From NCBI RefSeq assembly GCF_018860635.1, contig NZ_JAHKPT010000035.1, positions 374,241 through 438,240 on the forward strand: a stretch of DNA of 64,000 nucleotides, given 5' to 3'. The DNA comes from Aliiglaciecola lipolytica (lineage in GTDB: Bacteria > Pseudomonadota > Gammaproteobacteria > Enterobacterales > Alteromonadaceae). The notes below the pieces were generated by a model that was not told the origin of the DNA, ran no database searches, and saw nothing but the letters and a program-made list of their open reading frames with translations. This document shows positions 42,549-52,216 of this stretch, one piece after another. Each line of letters opens with the position of its first letter. The stretch's first letter is position 1. The translations under genes and the position numbers were made by a program.

Positions 42549-43700
42549 ATGCACAAAAATAAACTGACTATCGCTATTTTATTTGGAGTGTCGAGTTTTA
42601 CACTCGGCTGTAATAACTCTACAGAGCAGAATGCTGCAACAACCCCCATTGTTGAAAAAGCTCCAGAGCAATCAACACTCAAGGCTCGATTTAAAGATCA
42701 CTTTAAAATAGGTACTGCCATTAGTCGTGATCAAATTTTGGGTGTATTGCCTGATGATTTAAATGTGGCAAAGGCGCAATTTAATACATTTACTCCTGAA
42801 AACTCAATGAAGTGGGAGCGCATTCATCCACAGCCTGATGTGTATGATTTTGAAGCCCCTGATGCCTTAGTTGAATATGCACAAGAGAATAACCAAGAGT
42901 TAGTTGGACATACATTAGTGTGGCATTCACAAACACCAGATTGGGTTTTTGAGGATGAACAAGGCGAGCCGCTTACTCGGGAAGCATTACTTAAACGTAT
43001 GCAAGACCACATTTTTACAGTCGCAGGGCGCTATAGGGACCGCATTTTTGCCTGGGACGTTGTAAACGAAGCCCTTAACGAAGACGGCACGCTGCGCGAG
43101 TCTAAATGGAGCACCATTATAGGTGATGACTTTATAGAATACGCATTTACATATGCCAAGCAGGCTGCGCCTAATGCCAAGCTATATTACAACGATTACA
43201 ACTTGTATAAGCCAGAAAAAAGAGCTGGCGCATTAGCGCTTATTAAAAACTTGCAAAGCAAAGGCATTCAAATAGATGGTATTGGAATGCAAGCACATTA
43301 TTCGTTAGATAACCCTGAACTTTCGTTAATGGAAGATTCTATTGTCGCGTACGCTGCAACAGGGATTGATGTGATGATCACAGAACTTGATATTTCGGTA
43401 TTGCCGTTCCCAGAAAGTGAAGAACAAGGGGCTGATATTTCGTTAGATATTGCCCTGCAAGAGCGTTTTAATCCATACCCTGATGGTTTGCCTTCTGAGG
43501 TAAATAAGCAGTTGGGCAAGCGCTACAAAGAGGTGTTTGCAATCCTCAAAAAACATGGCGATAAAATAAGCCGCGTGACATTTTGGGGCGTAAGCGATGC
43601 ACGCACTTGGCGTAATGATTGGCCAATGCAAGGACGCACAGATTACCCATTATTAATCGACCGAGAGTTAAAACTGAAAAGCTTTGTAAACGATTTATAA
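42549..43700 (+). CDS. GH10 endo-xylanase lipoprotein
   Basis: A 383-residue single-domain GH10 with a lipoprotein signal (SSFTLGC, lipidated Cys at about residue 21). Acid/base Glu174 (WDVVNEALNEDG) and nucleophile Glu279 (MITELDISVLP). HTLVWHSQTPDWVF, YYNDYNLYKPEKR and FWGVSDARTW are further GH10 marks. It is a close relative of the enzyme at 5813-6946, with the same insertion around FNPYPDGLPSEV. Membrane anchoring suggests action on oligosaccharides in the periplasm or on the outer membrane. Confidence 0.95.
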   Translation: MHKNKLTIAILFGVSSFTLGCNNSTEQNAATTPIVEKAPEQSTLKARFKDHFKIGTAISRDQILGVLPDDLNVAKAQFNTFTPENSMKWERIHPQPDVYDFEAPDALVEYAQENNQELVGHTLVWHSQTPDWVFEDEQGEPLTREALLKRMQDHIFTVAGRYRDRIFAWDVVNEALNEDGTLRESKWSTIIGDDFIEYAFTYAKQAAPNAKLYYNDYNLYKPEKRAGALALIKNLQSKGIQIDGIGMQAHYSLDNPELSLMEDSIVAYAATGIDVMITELDISVLPFPESEEQGADISLDIALQERFNPYPDGLPSEVNKQLGKRYKEVFAILKKHGDKISRVTFWGVSDARTWRNDWPMQGRTDYPLLIDRELKLKSFVNDL

Positions 43701-43725
43701 TCGCAAATAAAATTTCATCTCCCGT

Positions 43726-43754
43726 AAAGGATCGCTAAATAGCGATCCTTTTTT
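43726..43754 (+). terminator. Intrinsic terminator after GH10 gene
   Basis: A perfect 10-bp stem (AAGGATCGCT / AGCGATCCTT), loop AAAT, then a T-run, 26 bases after the stop. It also lies just before the 3' end of the converging epimerase pseudogene. Confidence 0.88.
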
Positions 43755-43758
43755 GGTT

Positions 43759-44726
43759 TTATAGTGTTGTTAAACAATAATTAATATGTGTTTGCAGAGG
43801 GGGTTCTGGGGCTAAAAAGGTAAATGGGAAATGTGGATTATTAGGGCTGTCGGGGCAAAACTGTGGCTCAAGGCAAATACCGTCAAAGGCATTAAAAGTA
43901 TCTTTTAAATGATGCCCTGTATACACCTGAATAGCAGGGTAATTAGAGAGCACGTTAAGCATTAGTTTATTGTCGGGGCTAGTAAGCTCTGCATGTTGAT
44001 TTATGGTTTGTAGGTTGAGTGTTTGTTCGCTCACAAAGTTGTGATCAATTTTATCGGCTTTATTGAGTATGCGCGCACTTGTGTAGTCAAAAGGCGCATT
44101 ATCAACCGGCGTTACTGAGCCTGTAGGAATGGACTGTGCATCGACAGGCGTATAATGCGCTGCTGCCAGTTTTAACGTATGGCCTTGAGCACAGTTATTA
44201 ATGCCATTTAAATTAAAATACGGGTGCGATGTAGGCCCCGCAATAGTTTTTTATTACTGGTAATCGTAAATTTAATTTCAAGGTTACTTTGATTTTTGCT
44301 ATTGGTTGTAAAACGATATAGCACATTAAATGTGGTTTTACCGGGGTAGCCGTTGTAACCATTGGGTAGGGTAATACTTAAACTTAGCGCATCTTTTTAA
44401 TGGTAATCGAGTTGCCAAAATAAGTCGCTTAATGCTTTGTCACCACCATGGAGTTGGTTGGTGCCTTCGTTTTTATTAAGCGCATAGGCTATATTATCAA
44501 TGTGTATTTGAGCGTTACTTAATCTGTTTGCATAAGGCCCGGCTACAGAACCCAAGTAAAACGGATCGCTCAAATAGTCATTAATATTAGCGTAGCCAAG
44601 TATGATATTGCGCTTTTTATTATCAACATGGGTAACCCAGCTGGTAAGCCGGGCACCGTAGTTAATAATAGAAATAGTGTCGTTTGCCTCATTACTTAGT
44701 GTGTATTGAACAATTGAAGTTGTCAT
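43759..44726 (-). pseudogene. galM: Aldose 1-epimerase (mutarotase), disrupted
   Basis: Three pieces on the minus strand reassemble into a GalM-like protein. The N-terminal piece (44397-44726) has INYGARLTSWVTH, GPYANRLSNAQIHID and NQLHGGDKALSDLFWQLDYH. It ends at an in-frame TAA, and the same frame resumes with KDALSLSITLPNGYNGYPG. A one-base loss in an A-run near 44246 then shifts frame into TIAGPTSHPYFNLNG. The C-terminal piece (to 43759) has PAIQVYTGHHLKDTF and LEPQFCPDSPNNPHF with the catalytic Glu. One nonsense and one frameshift make it nonfunctional, unless the bases are sequencing errors. Confidence 0.82.
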
Positions 44727-44741
44727 GGTTTTCACTTTTTT

Positions 44742-45125
44742 CTAATTATTCATTCTGGCCTTTTTTATTTCTTCTTTTACGATTGGGTAAAGGTCGTATG
44801 TTGGATAAAACTCAGTGCTGTAGGCTTTCCAACCATAACGTTCTATTGATAAGTTTACTTTTGGTAATAGCGCTGCTGGGAAACGTAATGTCACTACTTG
44901 CCCTATGCCCATCATTACTTTCCAAGATTCTACCGTTGCGCCCTCTGGCGGGAAGTGTTTGTAAAAGTTAGCGTCGTTGAGTATTTGTTTTATTTCAGGG
45001 AGGTTTTTTGATTGGTCGTGCTTTAAAAAAATCGTTAGCATTAATTCATCATTTTGGGTGTCATTTGCCCATGTATTAAAACTAGTACTAGCACTAAAGA
45101 GCATAATTAATAGTAAGTATTTCAT
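44742..45125 (-). CDS. Small exported protein of unknown function
   Basis: A 127-residue protein with a probable signal peptide (MKYLLLIMLFSASTSFNTWA). The mature part is about 105 residues, rich in charged residues: DELMLTIFLKHDQSKNLPEI, NFYKHFPPEGATVESWKVMM, GIGQVVTLRFPAALLPKVNL. The last part looks like a small alpha/beta fold. I do not recognise the family. It lies 16 bases before the epimerase pseudogene and downstream of the transketolase gene on the same strand. No function is assigned. Confidence 0.65.
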   Translation of the reverse strand: MKYLLLIMLFSASTSFNTWANDTQNDELMLTIFLKHDQSKNLPEIKQILNDANFYKHFPPEGATVESWKVMMGIGQVVTLRFPAALLPKVNLSIERYGWKAYSTEFYPTYDLYPIVKEEIKKARMNN

Positions 45126-45203
45126 AATTCACCTTTGTTATTTAACTATGAAAATGCGCCGAGTTTTGGGAGGCTTAGCGCATTAATTGGACAAAATTTG
45201 TTA

Positions 45204-47222
45204 TTAAGTGTTGGCTTTTATTAACGCCTGCGCGGTACTCACTACATTTTGGGTGGTAAAGCCAAAGTGCGCTAATAACACGTTACCTGGCGCCGACTCA
45301 CCAAAGGTGCTCATACCAATCACTTTGCCTTGTAAGCCAACATATTTAAACCAGAAATCTTGGTGTGATGTTTCAATTGCAATGCGGTTTACTACCGAAT
45401 TTGGTAATACACTTTGCTTGTAATCATCTGATTGCTGATCAAACAAGGTCGTGCTTGGCATTGAAACTACACGTACTGCAACACCTTGAGTTGTGAGCTC
45501 TTTTGCGGCTTGTATTGCTAAATCAACCTCAGATCCCGTTGCAATTAAAATAAGCTCAGGCGCTTTACTACTATCGCTAAGTATATAGCCGCCTTTTTCT
45601 ATGTCGTTAATTTGCTGAGCTGTACGTGGCTGGTGGTTTAGCCCTTGGCGACTAAAAATAAGTGCTGTAGGTTGTTGCTGATTTTGTATTGCGTTTTTCC
45701 ACGAAACGGCGGTTTCTACCGCATCACATGGGCGCCATGTTACAAGGTTTGGCGTCATACGCAGATTGGCTAGTTGCTCAATAGGTTGGTGAGTTGGACC
45801 GTCTTCACCTTGGCCAATCGAGTCATGAGTATACACAAATATATTTTGAATACCCATGAGTGCCGACATTCTTACTGCGTTACGGGCATATTCCATAAAC
45901 ATTAAAAATGTTGCACCGTAATTAATAAAGCCAGAGTGCAGAGATATGCCATTCATAATGCCGCTCATACCAAATTCGCGCACACCATAAAACAGGTAAT
46001 TACCGCTGGCGTCATCTGCGCTTATGCCTTTAGAGCCAGACCAAAGTGTTAAGTTAGAACCGGCTAAATCGGCAGAGCCACCCAGTAACTCTGGTAAATA
46101 CGGGGCAAAGGCTTCAATAGTGTTTTGCGATGCTTTACGGGTGGCAATGTTGGCCGCGTCTTTATTGCATTGTGCAATATAGTTATTTGCAATGTCTTCA
46201 AAGTTTTCAGGCAGAGTACGTTTAATAACGCGGCGCTCAAATTCTTTGGCAAGCTCAGGGTAGCGGCTGGCGTAATCGCTAAACAGTTGCTGCCATTGCT
46301 GTTGTTTTTCATCACCGCTTTTTTTTGCGTCCCAATGGGCGTAAATATCATCGCTGATACTAAATGCTTCACGTGGTAGATTTAAAAATTTGCGCGCAGC
46401 CGCTATTTCATCATTACCCAGTGGCGAGCCATGGCAATCGTGCGAGCCTGATTTATTTGGTGAGCCATAACCAATCACAGTTTTACAACAAAGTAGGGTG
46501 GGTTTATCGCTTACTTGTTTAGCTTGTGAAATGGCGTTAGCTATTTGCTCAGGGTCGTGTCCGTCAATATCTGTTATTACATGCCAGCCATAAGCATCAA
46601 AGCGTTTCGCTGTATCGTCGGTAAACCAGCCTTCTACGTGACCGTCGATGGATATGCCATTATCATCCCAAAAGGCAATAAGTTTACCTAGGCCTAATGT
46701 GCCTGCAAGCGAACATGCTTCGTGCGATATGCCTTCCATTAAACAGCCATCGCCCATAAAACAGTAAGTGTAATGATCTACTATATCAAAACTCTCTTTG
46801 TTAAATTGTGCGGCGAGGGCTTTTTCGGCAATAGCCATGCCCACTGCATTTGATACACCTGCGCCAAGCGGGCCTGTTGTTGTTTCAACACCTGGGGTAT
46901 AACCGTATTCAGGGTGACCTGGGGTTTTTGAATGCATTTGCCTAAATTGTTTAAGCTCGCTTAGTGGTAGTTCGTACCCACTTAAATGCAATAAAGAATA
47001 AATAAGCATAGATCCGTGACCGTTACTGAGTACAAAGCGGTCTCGGTTTGGCCAATTTGGATCGTTTGGATTGTGGTTTAAAAAGTCGTTCCACAGTACT
47101 TCGGCTATATCGGCCATACCCATCGGTGCGCCCGGATGCCCTGAGTTTGCTTGCTGGACCGCATCCATGCTGAGTGCGCGAATGGCATTTGCAAAGGGGG
47201 CACGAGAAGAAAGCTGAGTCAT
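45204..47222 (-). CDS. tkt: Transketolase
   Basis: A 672-residue thiamine-diphosphate enzyme of the non-oxidative pentose phosphate pathway. ThDP motif [20 protein letters not shown] with DDNGISIDG near residue 155-190; N-terminal [20 protein letters not shown]; pyrimidine-domain [14 protein letters not shown] and [20 protein letters not shown]. It transfers two-carbon units between xylulose 5-phosphate, ribose 5-phosphate and erythrose 4-phosphate. Its presence beside transaldolase, xylA and xylB makes this a dedicated copy for xylose catabolism; a separate housekeeping copy is likely elsewhere (inference). A terminator separates it from the transaldolase gene. Confidence 0.97.
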   Translation of the reverse strand: MTQLSSRAPFANAIRALSMDAVQQANSGHPGAPMGMADIAEVLWNDFLNHNPNDPNWPNRDRFVLSNGHGSMLIYSLLHLSGYELPLSELKQFRQMHSKTPGHPEYGYTPGVETTTGPLGAGVSNAVGMAIAEKALAAQFNKESFDIVDHYTYCFMGDGCLMEGISHEACSLAGTLGLGKLIAFWDDNGISIDGHVEGWFTDDTAKRFDAYGWHVITDIDGHDPEQIANAISQAKQVSDKPTLLCCKTVIGYGSPNKSGSHDCHGSPLGNDEIAAARKFLNLPREAFSISDDIYAHWDAKKSGDEKQQQWQQLFSDYASRYPELAKEFERRVIKRTLPENFEDIANNYIAQCNKDAANIATRKASQNTIEAFAPYLPELLGGSADLAGSNLTLWSGSKGISADDASGNYLFYGVREFGMSGIMNGISLHSGFINYGATFLMFMEYARNAVRMSALMGIQNIFVYTHDSIGQGEDGPTHQPIEQLANLRMTPNLVTWRPCDAVETAVSWKNAIQNQQQPTALIFSRQGLNHQPRTAQQINDIEKGGYILSDSSKAPELILIATGSEVDLAIQAAKELTTQGVAVRVVSMPSTTLFDQQSDDYKQSVLPNSVVNRIAIETSHQDFWFKYVGLQGKVIGMSTFGESAPGNVLLAHFGFTTQNVVSTAQALIKANT

Positions 47223-47242
47223 ATATTACCTTAAATATCATT

Positions 47243-47272
47243 AAAAAAGCCTGCGCGTAATTGGGCAGGCTT
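47243..47272 (-). terminator. Intrinsic terminator between transaldolase and transketolase genes
   Basis: On the minus strand the 8-bp stem AAGCCTGC/GCAGGCTT is followed by a T-run (47243-47248). It lies just past the transaldolase stop, so tkt may receive read-through only or have its own promoter. Confidence 0.75.
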
Positions 47273-47280
47273 ATAGGGAT

Positions 47281-48219
47281 TTAGTTTAGTAAGTCTTCAA
47301 CCAACTTAGCTAAAATACGCTGGTCTTTAGCAAAGTTACGAATACCTTCACCGAGCTTTTCACTGGCCATAGCATCTTCGTTGTGCTGCCATAAAAACTG
47401 CTGATGGGTAAGCTCGGTTATTTCACTTCGCGGTGCTTTTGTAATGTTTGCAGCGTCAAGCTTAGTAACCAGTTCACCTTCTTGGCTTTGTAAACTATTT
47501 AACAGTGCTGGCGATATAGTCAGTAAATCGCAGCCAGCAAGTTCGATTATTTCTTCAATGTTTCTAAAGCTTGCGCCCATTACCACGGTTTTATAATCGT
47601 ATTTTTTGTAGTACTGATAAATACCCGTAACCGATTGCACACCGGGATCTTCGTTTGGGGTGTAGTTTTTGTTTTCATGGGCTTTATACCAATCAAGAAT
47701 ACGACCAACAAACGGTGATATAAGCGTTACATTTGCTTGTGCACAGGCGATTGCCTGAGCCATAGAAAAAAGCAGCGTTAAGTTACACTTAATACCTTCT
47801 TTTTCTAGTTCCTCAGCGGCTTTAATACCTTCCCATGTTGAAGCAAGCTTAATAAGAACGCGGTCTTTTGAAATACCGGCATGCTCGTAAAGCGAAATGA
47901 GTTTACGCCCTTTGGCTATACTAGCTTGGGTATCAAAGGATAAACGCGCATCTACTTCACTTGATATACGCCCTGGTATCACTTTTAATATTTCACAACC
48001 GAAATTAACAATTAGTTGGTCGCAAATTGCGTCAACGTCATTGCCAGCTTTTTTAATTGCATCATCAATTAAATGTTTATACTGAGGTAATTTTGCAGCT
48101 TGTAAAATTAATGATGGGTTAGTTGTGGCGTCAACTGGTTGTAAGGCTTTGATTGACTCTACATCACCACTGTCGGCAACGACTGTGGTTACTTTTTTGA
48201 GTTGTTCTAACAAATTCAT
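47281..48219 (-). CDS. tal: Transaldolase
   Basis: A 312-residue class I transaldolase. The Schiff-base lysine lies in [12 protein letters not shown] near residue 130, and [13 protein letters not shown] marks the N-terminus; [14 protein letters not shown] and VMGASFRN are conserved barrel strands. It transfers dihydroxyacetone units from sedoheptulose 7-phosphate, completing xylose entry into the pentose phosphate pathway. It follows xylA by 39 bases, with a 24-base palindrome between them. Confidence 0.96.
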   Translation of the reverse strand: MNLLEQLKKVTTVVADSGDVESIKALQPVDATTNPSLILQAAKLPQYKHLIDDAIKKAGNDVDAICDQLIVNFGCEILKVIPGRISSEVDARLSFDTQASIAKGRKLISLYEHAGISKDRVLIKLASTWEGIKAAEELEKEGIKCNLTLLFSMAQAIACAQANVTLISPFVGRILDWYKAHENKNYTPNEDPGVQSVTGIYQYYKKYDYKTVVMGASFRNIEEIIELAGCDLLTISPALLNSLQSQEGELVTKLDAANITKAPRSEITELTHQQFLWQHNEDAMASEKLGEGIRNFAKDQRILAKLVEDLLN

Positions 48220-48228
48220 AATGATGTA

Positions 48229-48252
48229 CGCCTTGGCTTTAAAGCCAAGGCG
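48229..48252. repeat. Perfect 24-base palindrome between xylA and tal
   Basis: Arms CGCCTTGGCTTT and AAAGCCAAGGCG are fully complementary with no spacer. Located 6 bases past the xylA stop and 9 bases before tal, on the transcript it forms a strong hairpin without U-tract. It probably attenuates or protects the upstream mRNA end, giving more XylA than Tal. Confidence 0.75.
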
Positions 48253-48258
48253 ATGTCC

Positions 48259-49578
48259 TTAAACGTAGCGGTTAACAATATTCTCAAGTAGTTCCTGACG
48301 ACCAGAAACTTGCTTAGGATCGATATTTTTTTCGTGTACTAGCGCGGCAAGGCTATCTAGTGACTGTTCGCCTTTAAGAATGCTTTGACCTAGGTCGTCT
48401 TTCCAACCTGCGTAGCGTTTTTCAACAAAATCAATGAGTTCGCCACCTTCAAGCATAGCTGCTGCATTGAGTAATGCTTTAGCCATCGTATCCATACCGC
48501 CAATGTGACCAATAAATAAGTCATCGCGTTCACATGATTGACGACGTAGCTTAGTATCAAAGTTAAAGCCACCGGTCGTTAAACCACCTATTTTTAAAAT
48601 TTCGTACATAACGAGCGTACATTCTGCTACATCATTAGGGAATTGGTCTGTATCCCAACCGTTTTGCATGTCGCCACGGTTAGCATCAATGCTACCCATA
48701 ATGCCTTCGGCACATGCAACTGCAATTTCGTGGTGGAAACTATGACCTGCGAGTGTTGCATGGTTCGCTTCAATGTTTACTTTAATTTCGTCTTGTAATC
48801 CGTGCTTATATAAAAATCCTGCAACTGTTGCAGTATCGTAATCGTACTGATGCTTAGTTGGTTCTTGTGGTTTTGGTTCAATTAGTAATGTGCCTTTAAA
48901 ACCAATTTTTTTCTTGTGCTCAACAACCATTTTTAAGAAGCGTGCGTACTGTTCGCTTTCTTGTGCAAGATCTGTATTTAGTAGCGTATCGTAACCTTCA
49001 CGCCCCCCCCAAAGTACATAGTTTTCACCGCCTAAACGATGGGTAACTTCCATAGCATGTTTCACCTGCGCTGCTGCGTATGCATAAGTGTCTGGGTTTG
49101 GGTTAGTTGCTCCACCAGCACAAAAACGCTTGTTTGAGAATAAGTTAGCAGTACCCCAAAGTAGTTTTACACCGGTACGTTGCATTTCTTTTTCAATAAT
49201 GTTTGCTATGTGCGTTACGTTATCGTGGCTTTCTTGCAATGTTGCACCTTCAGGGGCAATATCAACATCATGAAAACAAAAGTAAGGTACGCCTAGTTTT
49301 TCATAAAATTCAAAGGCTACTTTTACTTTTTGTTCTGCAAGTTCAAGTTGATTGCCCACAGGTTGGATCCAAGGACGATCGAACGTACCTTCACCAAAAA
49401 TATCAAATCCCGTAGAACAAAAGTTATGCCAGTAACAGGCTGCAAAACGTAAATGTTCTTTCATTGTTTTGCCAAGAACGACTTTGTTTTCGTCGTAATA
49501 ACGAAATGCAAATGGGTTTTTAGAGTTTTCACCCTCAAATTTTATTTTTTCAACGTTAGTAAAAAATTGCTCGCTCAT
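48259..49578 (-). CDS. xylA: Xylose isomerase
   Basis: A 439-residue enzyme of the E. coli-type xylose isomerase class (about 440 residues). The catalytic His and Asp are in [12 protein letters not shown] near residue 100. Metal-binding motifs are [15 protein letters not shown] (Glu near 230), [15 protein letters not shown] and [18 protein letters not shown] at 49578 is chosen over 49590, because GGAG stands at suitable spacing. It interconverts D-xylose and D-xylulose. It lies between xylB and tal. Confidence 0.97.
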   Translation of the reverse strand: MSEQFFTNVEKIKFEGENSKNPFAFRYYDENKVVLGKTMKEHLRFAACYWHNFCSTGFDIFGEGTFDRPWIQPVGNQLELAEQKVKVAFEFYEKLGVPYFCFHDVDIAPEGATLQESHDNVTHIANIIEKEMQRTGVKLLWGTANLFSNKRFCAGGATNPNPDTYAYAAAQVKHAMEVTHRLGGENYVLWGGREGYDTLLNTDLAQESEQYARFLKMVVEHKKKIGFKGTLLIEPKPQEPTKHQYDYDTATVAGFLYKHGLQDEIKVNIEANHATLAGHSFHHEIAVACAEGIMGSIDANRGDMQNGWDTDQFPNDVAECTLVMYEILKIGGLTTGGFNFDTKLRRQSCERDDLFIGHIGGMDTMAKALLNAAAMLEGGELIDFVEKRYAGWKDDLGQSILKGEQSLDSLAALVHEKNIDPKQVSGRQELLENIVNRYV

Positions 49579-49608
49579 AATGTGCTCCATTAATCTTAAA
49601 TTATTGTA

Positions 49609-51066
49609 TTAAAAATATGCTTTTACACTTTGATAAAGTGCTTTGTATGTTTTGTATTGCTGTGTGTAAAAATCTTGCATAACTGTATCTGGCTCGATGG
49701 TTTTCGTTACTTTTCCATTTACACATACTTGTTGTGCAGGGATTTGTTCTACCCCTATTCGAGCAAGTCTCGCAGCGCCAAATGCTGGGCCAACTTCTGA
49801 GCTTTCTCGGTAAATTAGCGGACGGTTTAGTACGCTTGCGATGATTTTTCCCCATAGAGGGCTCTTCGCACCACCTCCGATGACAGTGACATCATCAATT
49901 TGTGCGCCAGCATCAAGCAGTACTTGCTGGCCATCGGCAAAGGCAAAAGCGACGCCTTCTAAAACTGCACGGCCAAGGACGGCGGCATCGGTATCACTGT
50001 CTAAACCAAAAAACACGCCTTTAGCTTCAGGGTTATTATGGGGGGTACGCTCGCCTGCTAAATATGGTAAAAATATCACTGAACTTGGTTTGCTAAAGTC
50101 ACATTTGCTAACTTGTTCAAGCAGTGCGCTTTCGCTTTCAAAATTGGTTAATTTAGTTACCCAGGTTAAACAGCTTGCTGCGCTTAACACCACTGACATT
50201 TGGTGCCAAGTGTTTGCAATGCAATGGCAAAAAGTATGTACTGCGCCCTCTGGGTTAGGCAGATATCTTTCGTTGGCGACAAAGTAAACGCCCGAAGTAC
50301 CTAATGATAGAAATGCTTTATTTGGCGTAATAACACCTACACCCGCCGCACCCGCAGCATTATCGCCACCACCGGCAATCACAGGCACTTGTTGCATGCC
50401 CCATTTAGCCGCAACGTCAGCTGTTAACGTGCCGGTAATTTCTGTGCCTTCAAAAAGAGTAGGCATGTGTTGTTCGGTTAAGCCGGTTGCAGTAAGCATT
50501 TTTTCTGACCATGCTCTTTTTTCAACATCTAGCCACAGTGTTCCTGCAGAGTCAGACATATCTGATGCAAAATCGCCAGTCATTAAAAAGCGTAGATAGT
50601 CTTTTGGCAGTAATACTTTAGCGACTTTTGCAAAGTTTTCAGGCTCATACTCTTTTAACCACACCAATTTAGGCGCAGTAAAACCTGGCATTGCAATGTT
50701 GCCAGTAATGCTTCGAGAGTTGGGTTCGCGTTTTTCAAGTTCTAAGCATTGTGATGCACTGCGTCCGTCGTTCCATAGAATGGCAGGGCGGATAACTTTA
50801 TTGTCTTTATCAAGTAACGTAGCGCCATGCATTTGACCAGAAAGCCCAATCGCTTTTACGGATTGTAGTAGTGCAGAGTGAGTATTTTTGAGCTCCTCAA
50901 TAGCGGTGCATGTAGCAAGCCACCAATCCGCAGGATTTTGCTCAGAAAATAGTGGTGCAGGGCGTGAAACGCTCAAAGATCCGCTCGCTTGAGCAAGTAA
51001 ACGGTCTTGCTCGTCTAAAATAATTACTTTTACACCCGAAGTGCCTAAATCGATACCAAGGAACAT
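49609..51066 (-). CDS. xylB: Xylulokinase
   Basis: A 485-residue FGGY kinase. Phosphate loop GIDLGTSGVKVIILDEQD at the N-terminus, SGQMHGATLLD, the catalytic Asp in ILWNDGRSA near residue 235-equivalent, FLPYLAGERTPHNNPEAKG (family signature), and the C-terminal GGGAKSPLWGKI. It phosphorylates D-xylulose to D-xylulose 5-phosphate. The 14-base xyl-box lies 28 bases before its start. It is first in the xylB-xylA-tal(-tkt) operon. Confidence 0.97.
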   Translation of the reverse strand: MFLGIDLGTSGVKVIILDEQDRLLAQASGSLSVSRPAPLFSEQNPADWWLATCTAIEELKNTHSALLQSVKAIGLSGQMHGATLLDKDNKVIRPAILWNDGRSASQCLELEKREPNSRSITGNIAMPGFTAPKLVWLKEYEPENFAKVAKVLLPKDYLRFLMTGDFASDMSDSAGTLWLDVEKRAWSEKMLTATGLTEQHMPTLFEGTEITGTLTADVAAKWGMQQVPVIAGGGDNAAGAAGVGVITPNKAFLSLGTSGVYFVANERYLPNPEGAVHTFCHCIANTWHQMSVVLSAASCLTWVTKLTNFESESALLEQVSKCDFSKPSSVIFLPYLAGERTPHNNPEAKGVFFGLDSDTDAAVLGRAVLEGVAFAFADGQQVLLDAGAQIDDVTVIGGGAKSPLWGKIIASVLNRPLIYRESSEVGPAFGAARLARIGVEQIPAQQVCVNGKVTKTIEPDTVMQDFYTQQYKTYKALYQSVKAYF

Positions 51067-51094
51067 AAATTGTTATACTCAAATGTTGTTGTAT

Positions 51095-51108
51095 TGTTAG
51101 CGCTAACA
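51095..51108. promoter_or_regulatory. xyl-box, LacI-type XylR operator
   Basis: TGTTAGCGCTAACA is a perfect 14-base palindrome in the divergent region between xylB and the Gfo/Idh gene at 51231. It matches the Xanthomonas xyl-box (TGGTAGCGCTAACA) in all but one base, as I recall it. An identical copy precedes the GH43 gene at 53880, next to a XylR-type repressor gene. Confidence 0.85.
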
Positions 51109-51230
51109 TTAATGATTTGGTATTGTTAAGTCAAGCTGGTTTTTTAAACTGGCGATAACAATTTATTTTCAATGGTTGTGTGATTATTAAGGTTAACTTA
51201 AATTTCTTTTTAAGATCATAAGGAAACAGT

Positions 51231-52187
51231 ATGAAAAAAATAAACTGGGGTATTATTGGCTGCGGTCGAATTGCTTCACAATTTTGTGAAGACTTAGCAC
51301 ATACCAACAGCGGAGTTGCGTATGCCGTTGCCGCAAGAAGTGGGAATGATGCAAATGCATTTGCTAGTAAGTATGGGGCAACACATGCTTATGAAGGATA
51401 TCAGACGTTATTTGACGATAAAGATGTTGATGTAGTTTACATTGCGACACCACATAACTTTCATTTCGAAAATGCCAGTGATGCCATTAAGGCAGGCAAA
51501 CATGTATTGTGCGAGAAGCCCATTACGGTTTCGGTTGATGAGTGTAAGCAGCTGTCTATATTGGCTAAAAAGCACGACGTATTTTTAATGGAAGCCATGT
51601 GGACGTACTTTTTACCTGCAATGCAAAAAGCAAAACAATGGGTAGAGCAAGGGAGGATTGGCACGATTAAGCATGTAAAAGCTGACTTTGGTTACCCTGT
51701 CCCTTTTAATCCCGACGGGCGTGAATATAATCCTGAATTAGCTGGCGGGTGCTTACTTGATATGGGAATTTACCCGCTCGCGATTGCCAATTACTTTTTA
51801 AATAGCGACCTTGAAAATTTGCACGTAAGAGCGAATATTCGATACAAAGGCGTGGAAGATGATGTACTTATTACCGCCAATTGTGGTGATGTAATGGTGA
51901 GCTTAGCAACGTCATTTCAATGCCGGTTAGGAAATAGCGCGTATATTATTGGCGATAAAGGCTATATAAAAATACCCGATGCGTTTAGAGCTTACGAGTG
52001 CTCATTGTATGAGCTTGATGATTTAATTGAGCATTTTGAAGATGGCAGGCAGTCCCAAGGTTATAGCTTTGAAGCCCAAGAAGTTGGGCGCTTACTGAGT
52101 GAAAATAAACGAGAGAGTGATATTATGAGTCACTCTCAAAGTTTACTTTTACAATCGCAAATGGAACGCATTAAAGCGTTGTTCTAA
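51231..52187 (+). CDS. Gfo/Idh/MocA oxidoreductase, candidate D-xylose dehydrogenase
   Basis: A 318-residue NAD(P)-dependent dehydrogenase. Rossmann start WGIIGCGRIASQF, catalytic CEKPITVSVDEC near residue 94 (intact EKP), AMWTYFLPAM and GGCLLDMGIYPLAIANYF. The closest described relatives by pattern are dimeric dihydrodiol/NADP D-xylose dehydrogenases. If it oxidises D-xylose it would feed the oxidative Weimberg genes at 19484-25715. It shares the xyl-box promoter region with xylB, so XylR probably controls it. Its presence in the isomerase cluster is notable. Confidence 0.8.
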   Translation: MKKINWGIIGCGRIASQFCEDLAHTNSGVAYAVAARSGNDANAFASKYGATHAYEGYQTLFDDKDVDVVYIATPHNFHFENASDAIKAGKHVLCEKPITVSVDECKQLSILAKKHDVFLMEAMWTYFLPAMQKAKQWVEQGRIGTIKHVKADFGYPVPFNPDGREYNPELAGGCLLDMGIYPLAIANYFLNSDLENLHVRANIRYKGVEDDVLITANCGDVMVSLATSFQCRLGNSAYIIGDKGYIKIPDAFRAYECSLYELDDLIEHFEDGRQSQGYSFEAQEVGRLLSENKRESDIMSHSQSLLLQSQMERIKALF

Positions 52188-52216
52188 ATAAGTCATTAGA
52201 CTGAACTGGCGGTGAT

